Shown here: positions 1 to 8,461 of the stretch, piece by piece
How positions within the stretch are numbered: position 1 is the stretch's first letter
How the letters are laid out: each line of letters starts with the position of its first letter
NCBI GenBank assembly: GCA_002440885.1
Contig: DJVY01000002.1
Span: forward strand, 1-64,000
Direction of reading: 5' to 3'
Length of the DNA: 64,000 nucleotides
From: Bacteroidales bacterium UBA6244
GTDB taxonomy: Bacteria; Bacteroidota; Bacteroidia; Bacteroidales; F082
Position numbers and translations under genes: made by a program
Notes under the pieces: generated by a model
What the model was told of the DNA's origin: nothing
The model's input: only the letters and a program-made list of their open reading frames with translations
Database searches by the model: none

Positions 1-566
1 TGAAATCGCAGATAAATCCTCACTTTTTATTTAACAGCCTGAACTCAATTAGCTCGCTCACCATCACCAATCCCGACAAGGCCCAAGAGATGGTGATCAA
101 ACTATCTGATTTTCTGCGCTATTCACTTAGCCACGACAAGAACGAAAAAGCAAGCCTTAAACAGGAGTTTGAGAACTTGCAACGCTACCTGGATATCGAG
201 AAAATCAGATTTGGCAAGCGATTAAAGTTTTCTACCGACATCCCCGAAAAATGCCTTAACCGTCAGATACCCAACATGATTCTTCAGCCGCTGATCGAAA
301 ATGCCATCAAGCATGGCGTGTATCACAGTACCGAAGAGGTACTTGTGGAGCTGAAATGTACCGAAACGAATGATTTCATCCAAATCGAAATCAGCAATGA
401 ATACGACCCCGATGCCGTTAAAAAAGTAGGCCAGGGAATAGGCTTGTCGAACATAAAAAAACGGTTGCAGCTTATTTACCACCGTCCTGACTTACTCGAA
501 ATACATGCTGAGAAAATGGTTTTCAGGGCCATAATTAAACTACCAAAACACACACATCATGAATAA
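1..566 (+). CDS. LytS-type sensor histidine kinase, C-terminal part (5' end outside window)
   Basis: The frame is open from the first base (codons start at base 3), so the N-terminal sensor and membrane part lies upstream of the window. Visible are the His_kinase (PF06580) motif QINPHFLFNSLNSI, whose His codon is at bases 21-23 (phosphoacceptor), then an ATPase domain with N-box LIENAIKHG (about 290-320) and G-box GQGIGLSNIKKRL (about 430-470). This is the LytS/YehU class of membrane kinases, which phosphorylate a LytTR regulator. Its stop overlaps the next gene by 8 bp, so the two are translationally linked as a cognate pair. The signal sensed cannot be told from this fragment. Confidence 0.93.
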   Translation, partial: KSQINPHFLFNSLNSISSLTITNPDKAQEMVIKLSDFLRYSLSHDKNEKASLKQEFENLQRYLDIEKIRFGKRLKFSTDIPEKCLNRQIPNMILQPLIENAIKHGVYHSTEEVLVELKCTETNDFIQIEISNEYDPDAVKKVGQGIGLSNIKKRLQLIYHRPDLLEIHAEKMVFRAIIKLPKHTHHE

Positions 567-1314
567 ATTACGTACTTTAATCGTTGAAGATGAAGAGCCT
601 GCCCGAAATTTGGTAAAGGCCTACCTTGCCGACAACCAACATCTGGAACTGATTGGAGAATGCGCTGACGGATTTTCCGGTGTGAAGGCCATAAATGAAC
701 TCAAACCTGATCTGGTTTTTTTAGACATACAGATGCCTAAATTAACCGGTTTTGAGATGCTCGAACTTCTCGACGAACTGCCGGAAATTGTGTTTACCAC
801 GGCTTACGATCAATATGCCATTAAAGCCTTTGAGCTAAGTGCGGTGGATTATTTGATGAAACCCTTTTCGCGGGCACGCTTTCACGAGGCTGTTGAAAAG
901 GTGATGCAGCGGATACAAACCAAACAACCCGATACGGGAAAGCTGCAACAGTTGAGCCGGCAGGCCAAAGAAAACAACACGGCAAAAGTGGAGCGCCTGT
1001 TTGTAAAAACCGGAAGTAAGATTGATGTTATTCCCATCGACACCATACACCGCATCGAAGCGGAAGACGATTATGTGGAAATTCATACCGACAAGGGTAA
1101 ATTTTTGAAGTATGACACCATGAATTATCTTGAGAAATGCCTTCCTGAGGACATTTTCGTCAGGGTACACCGCAGCCATATCATTAACATTAACCTGATT
1201 GAAAAAATGGAAAAATATGGCAAAGACAGTTATCTGGTTATTTTGAAAGATAAAAGCAAGGTAAACGTGAGTAAGTCGCGTGTAAAAGAACTAAAAGAAC
1301 AACTGGGTATTTAA
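559..1314 (+). CDS. LytTR-family response regulator
   Basis: The 251-residue protein has an N-terminal receiver domain (about 1-120) with acidic pocket E10-D11-E12, phospho-acceptor D56 in FLDIQMP, conserved T80/T81 and K101 in MKPF. After a linker comes a LytTR DNA-binding domain (about 148-250) with IDTIHRIEAEDDYVEIHT and FVRVHRSHIININLI. LytTR proteins bind direct repeats with a ten-stranded beta fold and activate nearby genes. The ATG lies inside the last codons of the upstream kinase, marking a cognate two-component pair. Targets are unknown. The next gene is 613 bp away with its own promoter, so the pair probably ends its operon here. Confidence 0.95.
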   Translation: MNKLRTLIVEDEEPARNLVKAYLADNQHLELIGECADGFSGVKAINELKPDLVFLDIQMPKLTGFEMLELLDELPEIVFTTAYDQYAIKAFELSAVDYLMKPFSRARFHEAVEKVMQRIQTKQPDTGKLQQLSRQAKENNTAKVERLFVKTGSKIDVIPIDTIHRIEAEDDYVEIHTDKGKFLKYDTMNYLEKCLPEDIFVRVHRSHIININLIEKMEKYGKDSYLVILKDKSKVNVSKSRVKELKEQLGI

Positions 1315-1315
1315 A

Positions 1316-1336
1316 GCTGTTGGCTGTTGGCTGTTG
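1316..1336. repeat. Tandem heptamer repeat, 3 x gctgttg
   Basis: Three perfect head-to-tail copies of gctgttg begin one base after the stop codon of the LytTR regulator, followed by a degenerate gcttttagc. This is a slippage-prone microsatellite with no visible function. Confidence 0.85.
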
Positions 1337-1531
1337 GCTTTTAGCTCGTTGATTCAGTTACGGGAGACCTCTTTGTGTTTTTCATTTTTCGTCACGCTGT
1401 CGCTTAGTCACCTGTCTTAAAGGCTATTGGCTAAGTGATTTTGAAAACCAGCTCTTATTTTTTTTAAGCTAATGGCTAACTGGCAGTCCGTCTAATCACC
1501 TCTCTTACTATTAATTCTTTTAACCCCTCCC

Positions 1532-1570
1532 GACTACTGTACGGGGGACTACTGAACGGGGGACAACTGT
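1532..1570. repeat. 15-bp direct repeat (about 2.5 copies)
   Basis: Two 15-bp units, gactactgtacgggg and gactactgaacgggg, lie end to end and differ at one base. They are followed by a partial third copy, gacaactgt. No coding potential is seen across them. Confidence 0.85.
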
Positions 1571-1747
1571 AATGCGCCATGCTAAAATGGGTTGTAAATC
1601 CAATTTGCGATATACAAATATTTGATAGTAAATATGGAGCAGGTATTATCAGTTCGTTAAAACAGCACTAAGTAAACTAAAGCTGACCCTAAAACAAAAA
1701 AAGCAAGTAGATTTCTCCAGACATTGTAGATGCCAGAGGTAAAACAT

Positions 1748-1766
1748 CCGCATGGCTAATGCGGAC
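1748..1766. repeat. Short perfect inverted repeat (7-bp arms)
   Basis: Arms tccgcat and atgcgga flank a 5-base loop ggcta. There is no T-run after it, so it is not an intrinsic terminator. It resembles a small REP-like palindrome, but only one copy is seen in the window. Confidence 0.6.
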
Positions 1767-1894
1767 GAGGGGGGAACAGCCTGCAAAAACATCAAACAGC
1801 TTATAACCAACCTTTTCGATAGCCTCGATCAGGTTGCCTGAAACCTCTTTTTTAATCAAGTAAAGGGCAAGCGCATTATAGAAAGCTTTTTTTT

Positions 1895-1902
1895 TACTTT
1901 TG
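1895..1902 (+). promoter_or_regulatory. Candidate -7 promoter element for the subtilisin gene
   Basis: TACTTTTG fits the Bacteroidota -7 consensus TAnnTTTG and ends 25 nt before the ATG at 1928. No good -33 TTG is visible. Confidence 0.6.
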
Positions 1903-1927
1903 TGCTCACACTAATCCTGAATCGGAC

Positions 1928-3886
1928 ATGAAAAAAAGCTTCCTTTTACTAACTATTGGCTTGTTCATTTTAATACAAAGCCAGGCTCAATATGCCGACA
2001 ACGCACCTGTTGCCGATGGGCAGGTACTTGTTCAACTCACCAAAGACCAGGCACCAACGCAATTAATCAGCGACTTTAAGCAATATGATTTTTATCGTTA
2101 CGAAACAGTTTCAGCGCGCTTTCATATCTATTTGTTGTTTTTTGACCAAAATAAAGCACCATTAGATGATCTTGTAAATCACTTAAAAGTACATGAAGGC
2201 GTTGTTCATGCTCAGGGAAACCATCTGGTGACTGAGCGTAGCGGCGATGAAACCTGCACTCCTGACGATACTTTTTTTTACTCAGAATGGTCGATGCTTA
2301 ACACAGGCCAAGCGGGCGGATTACCCGGTGCAGATATCGATGCCATGTCGGCATGGGATTTAACAAAGGGCGGAATGACGGCTACAGGCGACACCATAGT
2401 TATTGCCATAATTGACGGGGGCAGCGACCTGGAACATGAAGACATAAATTTTTGGAAAAATCACCAGGAAATACCCAACAACTCCATTGATGACGACAAC
2501 AACGGCTACGTAGACGATTACGATGGCTGGAACGCTTACAACCACACAGGTAATATTCCACTGTATAATCATGGAATTCATGTAACGGGAATCGCGGCGG
2601 CCATTGGCGATAATGGCGTTGGCGTGTGCGGTGTAAACTGGGGAACAAAAGTACTGCCGATAGCCGGATCGTCAACTACCGAAGCTACGGTAGTGGAGGC
2701 GCTATCGTATGTGTACACGCAACGTGAGCGCTATAACTTATCGAATGGAGCGGAAGGCGCTTTTATTGTCGCCGACAACTGCTCATTTGGTGTGGATGCC
2801 GGGAATCCCCTCAATTTTCCTATCTGGGAAGCCATGTACGATAGCCTTGGACAAATCGGGGTTTTGAGTGTAGGCGCAACAGCCAATAAAGATTGGAACA
2901 TTGATATTACAGGCGATATCCCAACGGCTTTCGATACACCATTTCTCATTTCGGTGACCAACACCACCAAGCTGGATGTCAAGTATTCAGGTGCAGGATA
3001 TGGCCGAAATACAATTGATTTGGGCGCACCCGGAACAATTATCATGTCGTGCAGGGTTACCAATTCATATGGAACAAGTACCGGAACTTCGATGGCGGCA
3101 CCCCACGTTACTGGAGCAGTGGCTTTGTTGTTCGCTGCTGCTGATGAAGACTTCATGGTTAACTACCACAGCGATTTGGCAAATGGTGCATTATCCGTTA
3201 AGGAAGCCATCCTGAACGGCGTTGATCTCCTGCCATCATTGGATACTTTAACGGTTACGGGTGGTCGTTTGAATGTTTTTAAAGCCATTCAACAGCTTTA
3301 TCAAGGTGCGATAATCAGCCCAACTCCATGCGAAGTAATCGATTCAATTGAACCCAACAGCACCAAGGTTTTTGAGGTTCAGATACAAAATACCGGATTA
3401 AGTCAATTGGATTTTTCTCTCCACATTCCTGATCAACCCCAATGGATTCAGGCTTCGGCCAATGTTTACAGTCTTGCCCCGAATCAGATGGCCACCATCG
3501 ATCTGAACTTTAACAGCAATGGACTACCAACCGGAAGCTATCAATGTGTGTTACTTATTCAATCGGAAGGTATGGAAGACAAAACCATTCCGGTGACACT
3601 GGTGGTAGACACAAGCGTTGATCTTGTTGAAACCCGATCGGTAGACGAAGTTCAATTTTATCCCAACCCATTTGTGGAAACCCTGCATTTAAATGGTTTT
3701 ACTTCAAGCCATGAACACATTTCCTTAACTGTTTACAATCAGTGGGGAAGTAAAATACTTGATGAGCATGGTAGCCAAAGCGACTTTGGTTCAGTTGACA
3801 CAAAGCTTTGGCCTTCGGGAATTTACTACTACAATTTATCGGGAAGCAACGGAAAACGCATTACCGGGAAGCTGATTAAACTATAA
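1928..3886 (+). CDS. Secreted subtilisin-like (S8) serine protease with T9SS sorting domain
   Basis: Secreted endopeptidase of 652 residues. Signal peptide 1-20 (MKKSFLLLTIGLFILIQSQA) is followed by Gln21. An N-terminal propeptide-like region (about 25-110) precedes the S8 domain. The catalytic triad is visible: D163 in AIIDGGSD, H218 in NHGIHVTG and S388 in GTSTGTSMAAPHV. The calcium-rich stretch SIDDDNNGYVDDYDGWN (about 186-202) is typical of bacterial subtilases that break down protein outside the cell. A beta-sandwich segment (about 460-560) precedes a type A sorting domain (about 575-652, starting VQFYPNPF), which directs export through the T9SS and surface attachment or release. It is transcribed alone from the TACTTTTG promoter. 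Confidence 0.95.
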   Translation: MKKSFLLLTIGLFILIQSQAQYADNAPVADGQVLVQLTKDQAPTQLISDFKQYDFYRYETVSARFHIYLLFFDQNKAPLDDLVNHLKVHEGVVHAQGNHLVTERSGDETCTPDDTFFYSEWSMLNTGQAGGLPGADIDAMSAWDLTKGGMTATGDTIVIAIIDGGSDLEHEDINFWKNHQEIPNNSIDDDNNGYVDDYDGWNAYNHTGNIPLYNHGIHVTGIAAAIGDNGVGVCGVNWGTKVLPIAGSSTTEATVVEALSYVYTQRERYNLSNGAEGAFIVADNCSFGVDAGNPLNFPIWEAMYDSLGQIGVLSVGATANKDWNIDITGDIPTAFDTPFLISVTNTTKLDVKYSGAGYGRNTIDLGAPGTIIMSCRVTNSYGTSTGTSMAAPHVTGAVALLFAAADEDFMVNYHSDLANGALSVKEAILNGVDLLPSLDTLTVTGGRLNVFKAIQQLYQGAIISPTPCEVIDSIEPNSTKVFEVQIQNTGLSQLDFSLHIPDQPQWIQASANVYSLAPNQMATIDLNFNSNGLPTGSYQCVLLIQSEGMEDKTIPVTLVVDTSVDLVETRSVDEVQFYPNPFVETLHLNGFTSSHEHISLTVYNQWGSKILDEHGSQSDFGSVDTKLWPSGIYYYNLSGSNGKRITGKLIKL

Positions 3887-3894
3887 ATTAAAGG

Positions 3895-3920
3895 GCCACA
3901 CCTTCGTAGGTGGTGCGTTT
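3895..3920 (+). terminator. Weak candidate terminator after the protease gene
   Basis: A short stem (cacc/ggtg with partial extension, loop ttcgta) is followed by cgtttta, between the convergent protease and EnvC-like genes. The stem is imperfect, so this is a weak call. Confidence 0.35.
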
Positions 3921-3931
3921 TATTGCTCAGG

Positions 3932-5158
3932 TTATTTGGCAATCCAATAAGCCGGATTTTGCGGTACAGCACCTTTTCTGACTTCAAAATGCAGTTCGGT
4001 TTCTCCTTTTAGGTTGGTGTGAATGCGTCCGAGTAACTGCAAGGTGTTTACCCGGTCGCCTTTCTGCACAAAAACCAGATCCAGATTGGAATAAACGGTG
4101 AAATAATCACCATGCTTCACAATAATGGCAATGTTGGTATTGGATATTTTTGTTACGCTGGTCACCACCCCGTCAAAAACACAGCGGGCATCGCTATCCT
4201 TTGAGGTGGCGAAATCGACTCCGTTGTTTTTCGTTTGCACTCTTTTCAAAACCGGATGATTATGCAATCCAAAGGTCTCGGTAATTACGCCCCGCTCCAC
4301 AGGCCAGGGCAATTTGCCTTTGTTTGCGAAAAAAGAATTTGACAATACGCGCTCTTCAGGAGTAAGCTGATAGGTTGCCGGTTTACCAGGTTTGGCAACA
4401 GGTTTCGTTTCGGTAGCAATAATCTGTTCGATCTGCTGAGCCAGCTTGTTCGCTTCCTTTTGCTTATCCTTGAGTGTTTTTTTCAGCTGACTTTCCTGTC
4501 CGCCAAGAGAGGTAGTAACCTGTTTCTTTTGTTTTAATTCATTTTCCAGGGCATAAACCTCCTCGTTTTCTTTTCGCAAAAGAGAGGTGAGTTTTTCGCG
4601 TTTTGCCGATAAAACCTGAACATTATTTTTCTTCTCAGCCTCAAGTTGTTTTATCTCCGAGGCTTGTTGACGAATATACGACCCCAGTTGATCGAGGTAG
4701 CGCATCCGCTGATAGGCCTGGTTTATACTTTCGGAAGAAAAAAGAAAAATGAGTTTGTTGTAGGAAGTCTTGTATTGATAGGCATACCAGGCAATTCGTG
4801 CGTATTCTTTTTTTAGGGTTGAAATGTCGTTGTTCAGATTACGCAAACTCAATTCTGCTGATTCGATGCTGGTGTTAAGTGAATGAACTTCAAGCTTGTA
4901 GTTGGCCAGTAGGTTATTGCGTTTATCAATTTTAACCTCGATTAGCTTTAATTGCTTGAGCGATGACTCGCGGGAACTTCTAACCTCCGAAAGCAGTTTA
5001 TTGGTATAGGCAATTTCCGATTCCAGCTGCTTGCGTTTGTTTTCAAGCTCTTGCTGGCTCTGTTGAGCATAACCTGTTGGCAGGAAGCCCTGAAACAGGA
5101 AAAAACCAACCAGAAAAAGAGTTACCCAATACTTCATGCTAATTGAAGAGTTTGTCAT
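3932..5158 (-). CDS. EnvC-like coiled-coil protein with degenerate M23 (LytM) domain
   Basis: Periplasmic protein of 408 residues. A signal peptide (ending GYA before QQ) is followed by a long coiled coil (about 35-255, Lys/Glu/Gln rich) and a C-terminal LytM/M23 domain (about 285-406). The zinc sites are altered: the usual HxxxD is NNGVDF, YxHL is YSNL, and HxH is ELHFEV, leaving only the Asp and the last His. By analogy with E. coli EnvC this points to an activator of an amidase, not a hydrolase. The ATG at 5158 overlaps the upstream stop by 20 bp; a second ATG at 5137 gives a more standard signal peptide and is equally possible. Last gene of the dut-TPR-DUF4292 operon. Confidence 0.9.
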   Translation of the reverse strand: MTNSSISMKYWVTLFLVGFFLFQGFLPTGYAQQSQQELENKRKQLESEIAYTNKLLSEVRSSRESSLKQLKLIEVKIDKRNNLLANYKLEVHSLNTSIESAELSLRNLNNDISTLKKEYARIAWYAYQYKTSYNKLIFLFSSESINQAYQRMRYLDQLGSYIRQQASEIKQLEAEKKNNVQVLSAKREKLTSLLRKENEEVYALENELKQKKQVTTSLGGQESQLKKTLKDKQKEANKLAQQIEQIIATETKPVAKPGKPATYQLTPEERVLSNSFFANKGKLPWPVERGVITETFGLHNHPVLKRVQTKNNGVDFATSKDSDARCVFDGVVTSVTKISNTNIAIIVKHGDYFTVYSNLDLVFVQKGDRVNTLQLLGRIHTNLKGETELHFEVRKGAVPQNPAYWIAK

Positions 5159-5969
5159 ATTTTACCGGAATGCTAAACGGAAAACTCTGTTCTTCATTCA
5201 AGTGTGTTTTATTGAATTCGACATCTATATGAATCGTTTTTTTACTGTTGATCTGGATATGCACTTTTGAGGGGAACAATTCGCCATCAACCGGGACATA
5301 ATCATCATAAAAAACCTGTAACGCGTTGTCTTCCTCCTCTCCCTTTTCTTTCAGGTTAATCCGCCGCATCCTGAAGTTATCCGGGTCGAGCCAAATTTGT
5401 TGTACCAAAACACGGGTATCAATTTCACCTGATTTGATATACCGTTTTATTTTCCGTCTCTCCCTGATGGTCATGTTGTAAAGCCCGCCATCTACCGATG
5501 ATTTGTATTTGTTGATATCGTATTGGCTTAAATCGTTGCCCACGAGCATTGATTCCAGCAGGTTATAATCGATGGTAGTGTTCAGCAAACTGTCGATCAG
5601 ATTATAAGCCCCAGTGAAATAGGTTTTGTTCAACCTGTTGATAAACAGTACACTATCCTTACTCAACAAAACGCGGGCCGCTTCAATGCCCAGCGCCGGA
5701 CTAAACGAAATCCATATCAGGCTGTCCTGCGCAATTCTTATCTGACCTTTCAGATTGGTTACCTTTTTGCCCTCCTCGTAACGCAGGGTGAACTTTGAAT
5801 TTAAGGTATTGAATTGCAGCTGATTTTTCAGCATCTGGTCATATAAAAAGTCAAACCCGTATTCGTTTATCGAACGTTTTAGCACCTGTTTCTTGCTTTT
5901 ACAAGCCGGCGAAAGCATCAATACCAAGGCGGCAAAAAGCAACAATATGTGTTGAATTTTTCTACTCAT
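5139..5969 (-). CDS. DUF4292 lipoprotein (LolA/LolB-like fold family)
   Basis: Predicted lipoprotein of 276 residues: signal peptide MSRKIQHILLLFAALVLML, then SPAC with the lipidated Cys at 23. The rest matches the DUF4292 family by pattern (FNTLNSKFTLRYEEG, then LIWISFSPALGIEAARVLLS). This family is almost confined to Bacteroidota and is thought to share the LolA/LolB-type half-barrel that binds lipids. No catalytic residues are expected. It overlaps the TPR gene by 8 bp upstream and the EnvC-like gene by 20 bp downstream, so the three are translated as one unit. A role in moving lipoproteins or lipid to the outer membrane is an inference from fold and lipidation only. Confidence 0.88.
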   Translation of the reverse strand: MSRKIQHILLLFAALVLMLSPACKSKKQVLKRSINEYGFDFLYDQMLKNQLQFNTLNSKFTLRYEEGKKVTNLKGQIRIAQDSLIWISFSPALGIEAARVLLSKDSVLFINRLNKTYFTGAYNLIDSLLNTTIDYNLLESMLVGNDLSQYDINKYKSSVDGGLYNMTIRERRKIKRYIKSGEIDTRVLVQQIWLDPDNFRMRRINLKEKGEEEDNALQVFYDDYVPVDGELFPSKVHIQINSKKTIHIDVEFNKTHLNEEQSFPFSIPVKYDKLFN

Positions 5970-7692
5970 AGAGTTTTTTATCTTGAATTTTTTGCTTCAA
6001 CAAAGCTGAATTTTCTTCCTTTTGTGCGGCCTGCTCCCAAAATACAAGGGCTTCTTCCTGACGATTCAGTTTAAAAAGGATATCGCCATAATGCTCTAAT
6101 ACAACACCACTTGAGTTGCCTTTGTTGTTGTAAGCTTTTTCGATCCACACCAACGCTTCGTCATATTTTCCAAGTTTATACAAAACCCAGGCGTAGGTAT
6201 CCAGGTTATTGCTGTTGTAGGGATCAAGGCTAACGGCTTTTTTTGCCATCTCGGCAGCCTTATCCAGCTTGAGAGATTCGAGCGATAAATAGTAAGCATA
6301 ATTATTAAGCACCAAAGCGTTTTCCGGATTTATCAGCAGCACTTTTTCATACGAATCAAAAGCCTTTTCCTGGTTGCCCATAGCATGAAAAGTATCGCCT
6401 AAAGTTGAATGAAATTGCTCGAGCAAGGTATTGTTGTTTACCACGAACTGAATACCACTTTCGAGGTAAGCCTGTGCTTTTACATAATCCTTTAATTGCG
6501 AATTGGCCAACCCGGCAAACAGATAAGGCAACGGATAATTGGGAAAATAGTCGATGGCATTTTCTGAATCTTTAGCAAGAGCGGCAAAATCCTGTAGGTT
6601 CAGGTCACAAAACAGCAATTGCTCCCAAACCGAATAATTGGAGGCTTGTTCCTTTAATATGTCTAAAAAAATGGGACGGGCCTTGTCATAGGCTTCATTT
6701 TCGTAAAGCATTGAAGCATAGAATGTATGCGACATCATATCATCAGGATGAGCTTGACGCAGGACTTCGGATAATTCGAGGGCATGAATTTTTTGCTGCG
6801 GCGTGAAGGTGCCCTGATAGTAATTAAGCAACAAATTAATTTTTGTTTTCAGGTCAAGGGTGGTGTTACTAAAACCTTTCTTTAACTCCTCAAACGATCG
6901 GTCGGTATCCCCTTTTTTGTTGTAATAATCAGCCAATGAAATGTGGACATAAGGATCATCCGGATTTAGCTCGACGATTTTTTCATATGCAGCAATGGCT
7001 TCCTCATCGAACCCATTTCGTGCTGAAAACTCAGCCATCAAGGCATAGTACCTGGGTTCTGTCGGGTTATAGTCAATCAGCTTACGGAATTCGTCTAATC
7101 CTTTTTCAGGCTGGGAAAGTTTTTCATAAAAGCTCACCTTTTGGATTGTAAGCGATTCGTCCACCCCCACTTCCTTCTCAATTTTATTGTAAGCTTCAAT
7201 GGCGTTAGCATAATCGCCAGTAAAGTAGTAAGCAAAAGCCAGTTCGTCAAGGAATTCTAAATCAGTAGGATAAGCGGCGGAGAGCTTTTCATAGGTAGCA
7301 ACATATTCCGTATAGTTTTCAGTTATTCTGCAAATCTTGGCATAAGCCACCAGATACCATTTGTTTTCTCCGTTCAGCTCAATAGCCTTTTCGATGGCCT
7401 CCAGAGCTTCGTCGTTGCGGTTGGTTTGCTGCAATATTTTACTCTTTTCGAACCATGAAGCATCATCATTTGGGTTTAGTGCCAAAGCTTTATCAAACAA
7501 GGCCAGTGCGCCGTCTAAATCTCCTTTGGATTTAAGGATCAATCCTTTGGCAAAAAAATCGGCAGACTCCACATACTCCGCTTCTGTAGGTGTATGTTTT
7601 TTTGTCTTCGATTTTCTATTCTGCCCGTAAACATTGGCCGTGCTGAACAAAACAAAGGCAACGAACAGCAGTATTATTGGTTTAACTCTCAT
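5962..7692 (-). CDS. Tetratricopeptide-repeat periplasmic protein
   Basis: From the ATG at 7692 this is a 576-residue protein: signal peptide MRVKPIILLFVAFVLFSTA...VYG followed by Gln, a short basic linker (NRKSKTKKH), then TPR repeats along the whole length. Clear units include ALALFDKALALNPNDDASW, EALEAIEKAIELNGENKW, AIAAYEKIVELNPDDPYVH and AFDSYEKVLLINPENALVL. TPR arrays scaffold protein complexes; no enzyme domain is present. The frame stays open to 7803, but that longer start would overlap dut and add a hydrophilic stretch before the signal peptide, so 7692 is preferred. It sits between dut and DUF4292 and overlaps the latter by 8 bp. Confidence 0.9.
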   Translation of the reverse strand: MRVKPIILLFVAFVLFSTANVYGQNRKSKTKKHTPTEAEYVESADFFAKGLILKSKGDLDGALALFDKALALNPNDDASWFEKSKILQQTNRNDEALEAIEKAIELNGENKWYLVAYAKICRITENYTEYVATYEKLSAAYPTDLEFLDELAFAYYFTGDYANAIEAYNKIEKEVGVDESLTIQKVSFYEKLSQPEKGLDEFRKLIDYNPTEPRYYALMAEFSARNGFDEEAIAAYEKIVELNPDDPYVHISLADYYNKKGDTDRSFEELKKGFSNTTLDLKTKINLLLNYYQGTFTPQQKIHALELSEVLRQAHPDDMMSHTFYASMLYENEAYDKARPIFLDILKEQASNYSVWEQLLFCDLNLQDFAALAKDSENAIDYFPNYPLPYLFAGLANSQLKDYVKAQAYLESGIQFVVNNNTLLEQFHSTLGDTFHAMGNQEKAFDSYEKVLLINPENALVLNNYAYYLSLESLKLDKAAEMAKKAVSLDPYNSNNLDTYAWVLYKLGKYDEALVWIEKAYNNKGNSSGVVLEHYGDILFKLNRQEEALVFWEQAAQKEENSALLKQKIQDKKLYE

Positions 7693-7717
7693 GTGAGGTA
7701 ATTGATTTCGTTTTTGG

Positions 7718-8152
7718 TTATTTTTTTCCTGTGTGGCCGAATCCACCAGCTCCACGTTCAGTTTCAGACAACTGATCGACAGCTTCCCATTGGGCTTGTA
7801 CATGCGCTGAAATGATCATTTGTGCGATACGTTCTCCGTTTTCGATGGTAAACGATTCATCAGAAAGGTTGACCAGAATTACTTTTATTTCGCCACGATA
7901 ATCGGCATCGACAGTACCGGGCGTGTTGAGCACAGTGATTCCATGCTTGGCGGCCAACCCGCTTCTGGGGCGAATCTGTGCCTCAAATCCAGCCGGAAGT
8001 TCAATAAATAAACCGGTAGGGATTAATGCTCTGGCCAGAGGTTTAAGCACCACTGGCTCGTTTAAAAATGCCCTGATGTCCATGCCCGCTGAAGCCGGTG
8101 TTTGATATTCAGGCAATGAATGGGAGGACAGGTTGACTATGCGTACCTTCAT
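7718..8152 (-). CDS. dut: dUTP diphosphatase (dUTPase)
   Basis: Hydrolyses dUTP to dUMP and diphosphate, keeping uracil out of DNA and supplying dTMP synthesis. The 144 residues are the normal length of the homotrimeric enzyme, and all five motifs are visible: ASAGMDIRA (motif I, about 20-28), [11 protein letters not shown] (motif II, 61-71), [16 protein letters not shown] (motif III, with catalytic D82 and Y85), GERIAQMI (motif IV) and the flexible tail [10 protein letters not shown] (motif V, about 131-140). First gene of the dut-TPR-DUF4292-EnvC-like operon; 25 bp separate it from the TPR start. Confidence 0.97.
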   Translation of the reverse strand: MKVRIVNLSSHSLPEYQTPASAGMDIRAFLNEPVVLKPLARALIPTGLFIELPAGFEAQIRPRSGLAAKHGITVLNTPGTVDADYRGEIKVILVNLSDESFTIENGERIAQMIISAHVQAQWEAVDQLSETERGAGGFGHTGKK

Positions 8153-8186
8153 CGTGTGGAATGATTTTTTTCTAACTATTAAAAGG

Positions 8187-8194
8187 CAAAAATA
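8187..8194 (-). promoter_or_regulatory. Candidate -7 promoter element for the dut operon
   Basis: On the minus strand TATTTTTG, a TAnnTTTG match, ends 34 nt before the dut ATG at 8152. Confidence 0.55.
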
Positions 8195-8410
8195 ACTAAA
8201 AAACAGGGGGACTTAATGAAGTATTTAATTTTGTCGGGATCAGGCGACAACAAAAAATCGATGCTTTCTGAATGAAACATGATTTTCGATCATCAAATTT
8301 TAATACTTTTGTTTTCGGCATTGGTAAACCTCACTATTTAGATGACAGTTTAAATAGCCGTATGTACGTAATACATCGAAAGTTTACATATGTAAAAAGT
8401 AAAATATTTG

Positions 8411-8418
8411 TACATTTG
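8411..8418 (+). promoter_or_regulatory. Candidate -7 promoter element for mdh
   Basis: TACATTTG ends 43 nt before the ATG at 8462. It places the transcript start near 8425, which argues against the upstream in-frame starts at 8408 (TTG) and 8423 (ATG). A second match, TACTTTTG, lies further upstream near 8308. Confidence 0.6.
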
Positions 8419-8461
8419 GCTGATGAAACAGAAGACTAAACCGAAAATTAAATCTAAGATT

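Larger units (their letters stand above)
1689..1910 (-). pseudogene. Possible decayed coding fragment, unidentified
   Basis: On the minus strand a frame with no usable start is open for about 73 codons, from after the TAG at 1911-1913 to the TAG at 1689-1691. The part read from 1886 to about 1790 is unusually protein-like (AFYNALALYLIKK, then EVSGNLIEAIEKVGYKLF), with amphipathic-helix spacing and Lys/Glu/Ile use like the neighbours. The frame then runs through the short hairpin at 1748-1766. I do not recognise the family. It may be the remnant of a gene cut by rearrangement, or chance. Confidence 0.3.
1315..1927. other. Gene-poor spacer (613 bp) with small repeats
   Basis: No intact gene is visible. 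The spacer holds a heptamer repeat just after the regulator stop, a pair of 15-bp direct repeats, a short perfect hairpin, a decayed minus-strand reading frame, and the promoter of the protease gene at its right end. Phrases resembling ggcta/tggct recur around 1430-1480. It looks like a graveyard of small insertions rather than a regulatory region. Confidence 0.7.

Noticed and set aside
1748..1766. Intrinsic terminator or tRNA-like structure in the spacer
   Set aside because: Short stem with no T-run and no cloverleaf context.
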